Assembly: GCF_023715345.1 (NCBI RefSeq)
Contig: NZ_JAMBNY010000010.1
Location: 1 to 64,000 of the forward strand
DNA: 64,000 nucleotides
Reading direction: 5' to 3'
From: Paenibacillus camelliae
GTDB taxonomy: Bacteria; Bacillota; Bacilli; Paenibacillales; Paenibacillaceae
Shown piece by piece: positions 62,338 through 64,000 of the stretch. The position numbers were made by a program, and so were the translations under genes. The notes beneath the pieces are model-generated. The model saw nothing but the letters and a program-made list of their open reading frames with translations. It ran no database searches and was not told where the DNA came from. The first letter of the stretch is position 1. Each line of letters begins with the position of its first letter.

Positions 62338-64000
62338 CTATTGAATGACGTAGCCAAGTGCATCAAGCTGCTGTCCTTCAACGGTTACAGCGAACTTATT
62401 ATAGTTAACGATCACCTTGACTCCAGATGCATAGGTTGTTTCAAACACATTCTCATCTACCATACGATGGTTCACAATCTCTGCTGAGCCAATCTTAGCG
62501 ATTCCTGCGCTATATTCCTCATATAGCTCCTTCATTCGTTGCTTAATCGCGCGATATTCCGTTGCAAAGTACTCTCTGAATTCTGAATACTTAAGAATAT
62601 CAACGTTTTCTGCGGTAATGGTAAACTTCGGAATACTACCGAGCTCCAGTGCTTGCAGAATAAAATAGTCACTACGGTCAGCCGATAGATTCACATTTAG
62701 CGTCGTATATTGCGTTAATCCATTCATAACGAGCTGTCTAAATGGTACGGACGTATACATCGTTCCGTAATCACTGCTTTCACGAGAGATATTTGCCGCA
62801 TATGTCGCATAAGGCAGCTTATCGCTATTCGGATTATCAAGAGCTACTTTTTTGCTTTCAGTTAGCTTTTGCAAATTGTCATGGACAATCGAATTTGAGA
62901 TATATGGATTAACAATCTCCTTATCCTTATAGCTCGCATAGTAGGTAGATCCCATATCATTGACAAAAATAGAGTCAAACCCACTAGAGTCTTTAATGAA
63001 TCGATCTACCGTGTTACTTAGATTTAACGGGTTTAACAGATACTGAGCGGTTGTATACGTATCGAATATGCCAAGGGCAAGATTATATTGATGAATAGCC
63101 TGTGGCTTATTGTTAAAGCCATATACTGCATTGCGTTTCGCTTTAAACCCGTCCTCATCATCATATACACGCATCAAATCAATATTGAAGAATAACTCAT
63201 GCTCGTTGCTCGCAGCATAGTTCATGAGCTGCTCCAGCTCTTTCTTATCCCCATTAGCCTTCACTAGCTCGGCTTTGTTACCGATTGAATTGTGCAATCC
63301 GCCGTTAAACACGCCTTTATAATTTACAACCGTCGGTATTCCCTCTAAATCCTGCAGAATGCCCTGCAGTTGGTCATAGCTCGTCATAGACTGTGACTTT
63401 TCATAAGGGATCCCGAGGAAGCGCTTCTCTAACATAAGTCCGCCAATGACATCCAAGAATAGCTTCGGACGATTGTCATAGGACAGCTGCAGCCCGTGTT
63501 GATCAATTAGATAGCTCTGATAGGCCTTTGCTAATTCATAGTGAGTTACCTCACTAGCAAACAGCTTATAGCGAACAGTATAATCAATATCCATTACGCC
63601 CGTTGAAGCGGTATACCGCGCTTCCTCCTCACTATATGGACCGAATACCTTTACGCGAGAGAACTGCATCGCATCAAAGCTGCTGAACACCTTATTATTA
63701 GGCGTTCCACCAAGTGACGTATCCTCCACCCCAAGCTGAACCTTGATTTTACCTAGCTCTGCTCCTTTTTCAACGATGCCGAGAAGACCGCTGCTTTTGC
63801 CCTTTTGATCGGTATAATATAGGCCAAACACTGGCATCATTAGATCCTCGGGGAATTCAGACATTTCATACAGCTTGTCGTAATAGGTGTTGTTGTAGAT
63901 CGGCCGCTCATATTCCGGAAATTTACCGTTAAAGGTATTCATTTTGAACAAAGCGCCTGTGCCATCTGGAACAAAAATATAGCCGTCTGCAACATTTTTC
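62338..64000 (-). CDS. DUF5696-family protein, N terminus beyond window
   Basis: The frame stays open to the last base of the window; before the internal Leu-Phe-Lys-Met stretch it reads VADGYIFVPDGTGALFKMN, so the protein starts outside. The visible 553 residues look like the C-terminal part of DUF5696 proteins: PDGTGALF, the beta-rich NTYYDKLYEMSEFPEDLMMPVFGLYY segment, then an alpha/beta barrel-like region. The family is found in sugar ABC operons of Paenibacillus and may be a glycoside-active enzyme; its activity is not known to me. It precedes two sugar permeases in an operon. Confidence 0.75.
   Translation of the reverse strand, partial: KNVADGYIFVPDGTGALFKMNTFNGKFPEYERPIYNNTYYDKLYEMSEFPEDLMMPVFGLYYTDQKGKSSGLLGIVEKGAELGKIKVQLGVEDTSLGGTPNNKVFSSFDAMQFSRVKVFGPYSEEEARYTASTGVMDIDYTVRYKLFASEVTHYELAKAYQSYLIDQHGLQLSYDNRPKLFLDVIGGLMLEKRFLGIPYEKSQSMTSYDQLQGILQDLEGIPTVVNYKGVFNGGLHNSIGNKAELVKANGDKKELEQLMNYAASNEHELFFNIDLMRVYDDEDGFKAKRNAVYGFNNKPQAIHQYNLALGIFDTYTTAQYLLNPLNLSNTVDRFIKDSSGFDSIFVNDMGSTYYASYKDKEIVNPYISNSIVHDNLQKLTESKKVALDNPNSDKLPYATYAANISRESSDYGTMYTSVPFRQLVMNGLTQYTTLNVNLSADRSDYFILQALELGSIPKFTITAENVDILKYSEFREYFATEYRAIKQRMKELYEEYSAGIAKIGSAEIVNHRMVDENVFETTYASGVKVIVNYNKFAVTVEGQQLDALGYVIQ

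Overview
The window looks like a chromosomal segment of a Gram-positive, xylan-degrading member of the Paenibacillaceae (Paenibacillus/Cohnella type). The evidence is strong AGGAGG ribosome sites with frequent TTG/GTG starts, S-layer-homology (SLH) anchored proteins, YesM/YesN-type two-component systems beside Lpl-type sugar ABC transporters, CsoR/CopZ copper genes, and a complete intracellular aldouronate cluster like that known from Paenibacillus. No plasmid, prophage or CRISPR features were seen. No rRNA or tRNA gene was recognised. The only mobile element is the 5' end of a group IIC intron at the left edge.

Layout. 1-126: group IIC intron end (minus strand) beside a terminator hairpin. 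409-4333: a metallo-beta-lactamase-fold hydrolase, an alpha/beta hydrolase and two unrecognised exported or anchored proteins. 5046-8187: csoR-copZ-copA copper efflux, each gene with its own CsoR-type operator; a second copZ at 45390 has the same operator. 8500-12695: a sugar ABC transporter (two permeases, lipoprotein) with an AraC-type response regulator. 13259-14988: PadR/HAAS/DUF4097 envelope operon. 15048-27723: aldouronate (glucuronoxylan fragment) utilisation, read right to left as YesN, YesM, binding protein, two permeases, GH67, GH10, GH43. 27913-37534: single genes including an MrpR-like recombinase-fold protein, a chemoreceptor, an Xaa-Pro peptidase, a cell-surface GH5-CBM46-SLH cellulase and a CNNM/HlyC-type protein. 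37890-44292: nitrite assimilation (nirB, nirD, nirC-type channel, SUMT) with a divergent ANTAR regulator coupled to a TrpD2-like protein. 45858-48847: a yxlEFG-like ABC exporter operon led by an XRE regulator. 49119-52004: a large SLH protein. 52504-55018: cadC-cadA metal efflux. 55293-64000: a HAD hydrolase, then a LacI regulator, a GH35 beta-galactosidase, two sugar permeases and a DUF5696 protein cut by the window end.

How it fits together. Polymer is cut outside the cell by surface enzymes such as the SLH-anchored GH5. Oligomers enter through three separate ABC systems and are finished by cytoplasmic GH67, GH10, GH43 and GH35 enzymes that lack signal peptides. Putative cre sites suggest carbon catabolite control. 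The nitrite operon carries a GlnR/TnrA-type box and a leader with an ANTAR-type hairpin running into a strong terminator, so it is probably controlled by both nitrogen status and antitermination.

The most unusual items are: a tandem intergenic repeat family of about 154-182 bp found downstream of two genes of the aldouronate cluster, which at one locus has duplicated the 3' end of the kinase gene; the ANTAR-TrpD2 pair; the three-arm alternative hairpin between the DUF5696 gene and its permease; and the palindromic leader of the CNNM gene.
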